DNA from: Sphingopyxis macrogoltabida
GTDB lineage: Bacteria; Pseudomonadota; Alphaproteobacteria; Sphingomonadales; Sphingomonadaceae
Reading direction: 5' to 3'
Assembly (NCBI RefSeq): GCF_001314325.1
Contig: NZ_CP009429.1
Coordinates: forward strand, 682,501 to 746,500
DNA: 64,000 bases
A program made the position numbers and the translations under genes. Of this stretch, positions 61,473-64,000 are shown piece after piece. The notes under the pieces are model-generated. The model ran no database searches, was not told where the DNA came from, and was given only the letters and a program-made list of their open reading frames with translations. Numbering within the stretch: position 1 is the stretch's first letter; each line of letters begins with the position of its first letter.

Positions 61473-61862
61473 ATGGCGACGCGGATCGAACAAGATGATC
61501 CACCGTTCGATGTCGAAGCTCGACGGCTTCGCCTATGCCGTGAGCTGCTTGTCGAACGGCAGATCATTGCGCGGTACCTCAAGAAGCAAGACTGGAGCCA
61601 TGCGGGCTGGATCATGCTACTGGAACTCTATGTCGCGGATACGGTCGATAAAAGGCTGCCGGTTTCGAGCCTGGGATATGCGAGTGGCGTTTCGATTCCG
61701 ACTGCGACGCGGCAGACCATTGAAATGGAATCCTGCAAATTTGTGGTTCGCGAGCGCGATCCTCACGACGGGCGTCGAACGAACATCGCCCTGACCGCTC
61801 GCGGTCGAGCCATCCTCAGGTGCATTCTAGACGACTATGCGAAGTCCCGGGCGAATGCCTGA
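61473..61862 (+). CDS. MarR-type winged-helix protein
   Basis: A 129-residue winged-helix protein (SHAGWIMLLELYVADTVDKR, LPVSSLGYASGVSIPTATRQ, and the wing DPHDGRRTNIALTARGRAIL). It is homologous to the C-terminal part of the RadC fusion at 56401 but here stands alone. Probable DNA-binding regulator; target unknown. Confidence 0.75.
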   Translation: MATRIEQDDPPFDVEARRLRLCRELLVERQIIARYLKKQDWSHAGWIMLLELYVADTVDKRLPVSSLGYASGVSIPTATRQTIEMESCKFVVRERDPHDGRRTNIALTARGRAILRCILDDYAKSRANA

Positions 61863-62016
61863 TGGCTGCCGCTTCCTCGATCGTCCAGAACGAAATCTGT
61901 CATGCCTAAACGAGAGACGAAGAATCTGGCTTCAAGGTTCAAGGGAGAAAGAGGGAAGCCGAAGTTGATGTAACTACAAAAGGAAATTGGAAAATCATCG
62001 GATCAGGGAAAGCAAA

Positions 62017-62538
62017 ATGTCCATTTCCGGAAGCTCTTTTGATTCCTTCAATCGGCATCTTCTGATAGGCTGCCGACCGAGAAAACACATGCAGGCGAGC
62101 CACCTTTCCGACGCATCAACAGCCGATACCGTTCGGGAGCCCGTCGCGCGCGATTGGCTCTGGAAGCCGTGGTACGCGAAGCTTTGGTGGGCAGCGATTC
62201 CGGTCTACTGGGCAGGCGCGGCGGCCTCGCTGAAACTCCCGGCTCTGGCGGAGTTTTATACCAGCGCTCTGGCGGGCTATCTCAACATGCTCTTCTTCCC
62301 GCTGACGACGCTGCTGGTGCTTGGTTTTGGATTCATCCGAGCTTGGTTGAACAGGCCGCTGTCTGGCGAACCTCTCTCGGACGAGGAAATCGACGAACTC
62401 GAACAGATGAGGATGGAGGACGAGCACTGGGAGCGTCTTGGGCGACCTCATTGGTCGGTCGACATCTATGATCCGCGCTCCGGCGGACTCTATATAGGCA
62501 ACCCACTCAGCCCTCAGCACCCTGGACGTCGAGATTAG
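62017..62538 (+). CDS. hypothetical protein with membrane segment(s)
   Basis: A 173-residue protein from ATG 62017 after CAGGGAAAGCAAA. Two hydrophobic stretches (LWWAAIPVYWAGAAASLKLP near 57 and LNMLFFPLTTLLVLGFGFIR near 90) are followed by an acidic, basic-tipped tail. No family recognised. Its stop interlocks with the convergent TraG-like gene (62535-62538). An ATG at 62089 is an alternative. Confidence 0.55.
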   Translation: MSISGSSFDSFNRHLLIGCRPRKHMQASHLSDASTADTVREPVARDWLWKPWYAKLWWAAIPVYWAGAAASLKLPALAEFYTSALAGYLNMLFFPLTTLLVLGFGFIRAWLNRPLSGEPLSDEEIDELEQMRMEDEHWERLGRPHWSVDIYDPRSGGLYIGNPLSPQHPGRRD

Positions 62539-64000
62539 CGCTTCTTGTAGCTGCTATCTCCGTCGAATGGACCATTTGCTAGGTCGGTAGAAAATCGGCC
62601 ACTGCTCAAGATCGAGGATTGTTCAAGCGACGTCATCGGCCCAGTAATATCGGCGGTTCCACGTGCGGAATCGGCTTGCCCAAGGTAGCGATTTCGCAGC
62701 CCCTCGGGGCCAAGCACCTGACGGTTCAACTCGCTCGTAAATGTCGTTTCAGGGTTTACAGAGCGCGCAGCCGCCCGCTCTGCGGCGGATATCGCCTCGC
62801 GTACATCATAGTTTACGATATCGAGCGAAGCCCGAGCGGTCTCGTTACTCGTGCCCATGTCGCTGCTGCTATATCCCAAGCTGCCGCCGACGCTCCCTGA
62901 CGTTGCTGTCTGTGATCGTTCCTTACCCTTGACCGAACCACCACGCGACGCATAATCACCGCTTTGGGCACTTGCGCCGACATTGCCGCCAACCGTCGTT
63001 CCCATTGAGATTTGGTCTTGCGCCGAGCGAGATATAGCCCGCTGCCACCCGGTCTGGGCCATGATCGCGGACACGTCGCGCTGAAGCGTATCGGCGACCT
63101 GCGGATTGAGCCGCCACTCGCCGTTGCGGTCCATTTCGAACCCTCCACGGAGCCAGTTGGCCATCATCGCCTGACCCTCGGGGCCGCTGCTCAGCATATG
63201 CTCGACAGTGTCGGGGCCGGCCTGCTTGCCGGCTTCATATTTGGTGCTGGTATCGCTGCGCGCGGACTGCGTGAACCCGGTGCTGCTCGATACGAGCAGA
63301 TCATTGTCCGCGAAACTGAAGCGCGCGCGGCCCCCCTCGGCGATCGCGCCATATTGGCTGTCGTTGATGAGGCCGGCGGCGCGGAGCTGTCGCGCGACAT
63401 CGGGCGAGACATTGAGATTGAGATCGCCATTCTGCGCCATGGCGAGCTCGCGCTTGGTCATGTTGATGCCCTCGCTGCGCAGCAGACCCTGCATGCGTGT
63501 GAGCCGCTCGTTGTCGACGATGCGCGTCAGCCGCTCATTGCGCGCGCGATCGGCAATCCCGGCCGCGCCGCCCTCGGCCATGTCGACCTGGTTGCCCGCC
63601 GTGCGGCTGAGTGCCTGGATGAAGCTGTCGAGCCGCGCCGCCTCGCGCGTGGAGACGCCGGCGGCGGCTGCGCCTTCCGCGAACCCGAAATTGTCGCTCT
63701 GCCGCCGCTGCTCGCCGATGCGCGCGGCGCCACGCACGCCGTCATGCCCGACCTCGCGCTGGGCATCGAGCTTGCCCGAGCGTTCGGCAAAGTCATAGCC
63801 AGCCACCTCGCGGGTGCGGCCATAGACGCTCTTTCCCTCACGCCCGGCCTCGGCTGTCGCGCCGTCGGCGGTGCCGAGCTGGACCGAGGCGTTATAGGTT
63901 TCCAGCGCGCGCATGACCTGCGCCTCGTTGCGGCCCGTCGCGCGGGAGAGCGAGGTGATCGCCGACGAGCGGGCCTCGCCCGAGAGGGTGTTGATGAAGC
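62535..64000 (-). CDS. traG: TraG-like conjugal transfer protein, C-terminal part
   Basis: At least 488 residues; the frame is open to the right edge, so the N-terminus and its membrane domain are outside. The visible part is Gly/Ser/Gln-rich with TSTKYEAGKQAGPDTVEHML, ISMGTTVGGNVGASAQSGDY and RASLDIVNYDVREAI, typical of the periplasmic/cytosolic tail of F-type TraG mating-pair stabilisation proteins. An internal ATG at 63914 is not the likely start, since homology-like sequence continues upstream (NEAQVMRALETYNASVQL). It marks the beginning of transfer genes to the right. Confidence 0.78.
   Translation of the reverse strand, partial: FINTLSGEARSSAITSLSRATGRNEAQVMRALETYNASVQLGTADGATAEAGREGKSVYGRTREVAGYDFAERSGKLDAQREVGHDGVRGAARIGEQRRQSDNFGFAEGAAAAGVSTREAARLDSFIQALSRTAGNQVDMAEGGAAGIADRARNERLTRIVDNERLTRMQGLLRSEGINMTKRELAMAQNGDLNLNVSPDVARQLRAAGLINDSQYGAIAEGGRARFSFADNDLLVSSSTGFTQSARSDTSTKYEAGKQAGPDTVEHMLSSGPEGQAMMANWLRGGFEMDRNGEWRLNPQVADTLQRDVSAIMAQTGWQRAISRSAQDQISMGTTVGGNVGASAQSGDYASRGGSVKGKERSQTATSGSVGGSLGYSSSDMGTSNETARASLDIVNYDVREAISAAERAAARSVNPETTFTSELNRQVLGPEGLRNRYLGQADSARGTADITGPMTSLEQSSILSSGRFSTDLANGPFDGDSSYKKR

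Noticed and set aside
1..64000. CRISPR array
   Set aside because: I saw no regularly spaced repeat of 24-40 bases with unique spacers and no cas genes.

Overview
The window looks like a chromosome of the family Sphingomonadaceae (a Sphingopyxis/Sphingomonas-like alphaproteobacterium). This rests on the high GC content, the sphingomonad-type palindromic repeat at about 2985, a luxI gene next to a phyH-like gene, a TonB-dependent receptor and small families I know from sphingomonads. Genus is not determined.

Layout. (1) 1-7.9 kb is ordinary chromosome: the end of a gamma-glutamyltransferase gene, an acyl-CoA synthetase, and a long minus-strand run (lipoprotein, glyoxalase II, glyoxalase I with a second VOC protein, a thioesterase, two hydrolase/small genes, an NDUFA9-like reductase). 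(2) A tRNA-Leu(CAG) at 8043-8129 is followed by a P4-type integrase and an AlpA-like excisionase. From here to the right edge the DNA reads as an integrated conjugative element (ICE) entered at its integrase end; the far att site is outside the window. (3) 9.9-17.7 kb holds replication/maintenance-type ICE genes: a Toprim/primase-like protein, a large ParB-like protein and a strawberry-notch methyltransferase-helicase fusion. (4) 17.9-23.2 kb is an uptake island: a TonB-dependent receptor, a taurine/nitrate-type binding protein, a secreted dienelactone-hydrolase-like enzyme and a Crp-type regulator. (5) 23.5-33.2 kb is an accessory region of visibly lower GC that I cannot match to a named system. 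It has a three-gene plus-strand set (unknown protein, ImmA/IrrE-type peptidase, PIN-like protein) and an eight-gene minus-strand array (membrane protein, GNAT, ASCH, PIN-GNAT-EVE fusion, two P-loop kinases, BpsA-like enzyme, unknown protein). (6) 34.5-44.5 kb is a compact plus-strand ICE backbone: DUF932, a Mom-like GNAT, a GHKL ATPase, a PP-loop/PAPS-reductase-like protein, DUF5983 and several small unknowns. A G-rich purine motif recurs in front of many of these genes. (7) 44.7-52.2 kb is a nest of mobile DNA: an IS5-type element, two identical IS256-type elements, a DUF6499/DUF2285 regulator gene broken by them, and the remains of a recombinase-in-trio (RIT) element that ends inside a nucleotidyltransferase-HEPN gene. 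(8) 53.2-62.5 kb is accessory cargo: a LuxI/PhyH/GntR/LuxR quorum-sensing module, RadC fused to a winged helix, small regulators, a PRC-barrel protein and a PIN/RHH toxin-antitoxin pair. (9) At the right edge a TraG-like mating protein gene begins, so the transfer genes lie to the right.

How the parts work together (inference): the integrase/excisionase at the tRNA, the ParB/primase/helicase block, the backbone of small genes and TraG form the transferable chassis. The uptake island, the 23.5-33.2 kb block, the quorum module and the toxin-antitoxin pair are cargo. The best candidate for an undescribed system is the 26,590-33,210 operon with its divergent partner at 24,132-26,610. The two sets are linked because each carries one member of what looks like the same unrecognised protein family.
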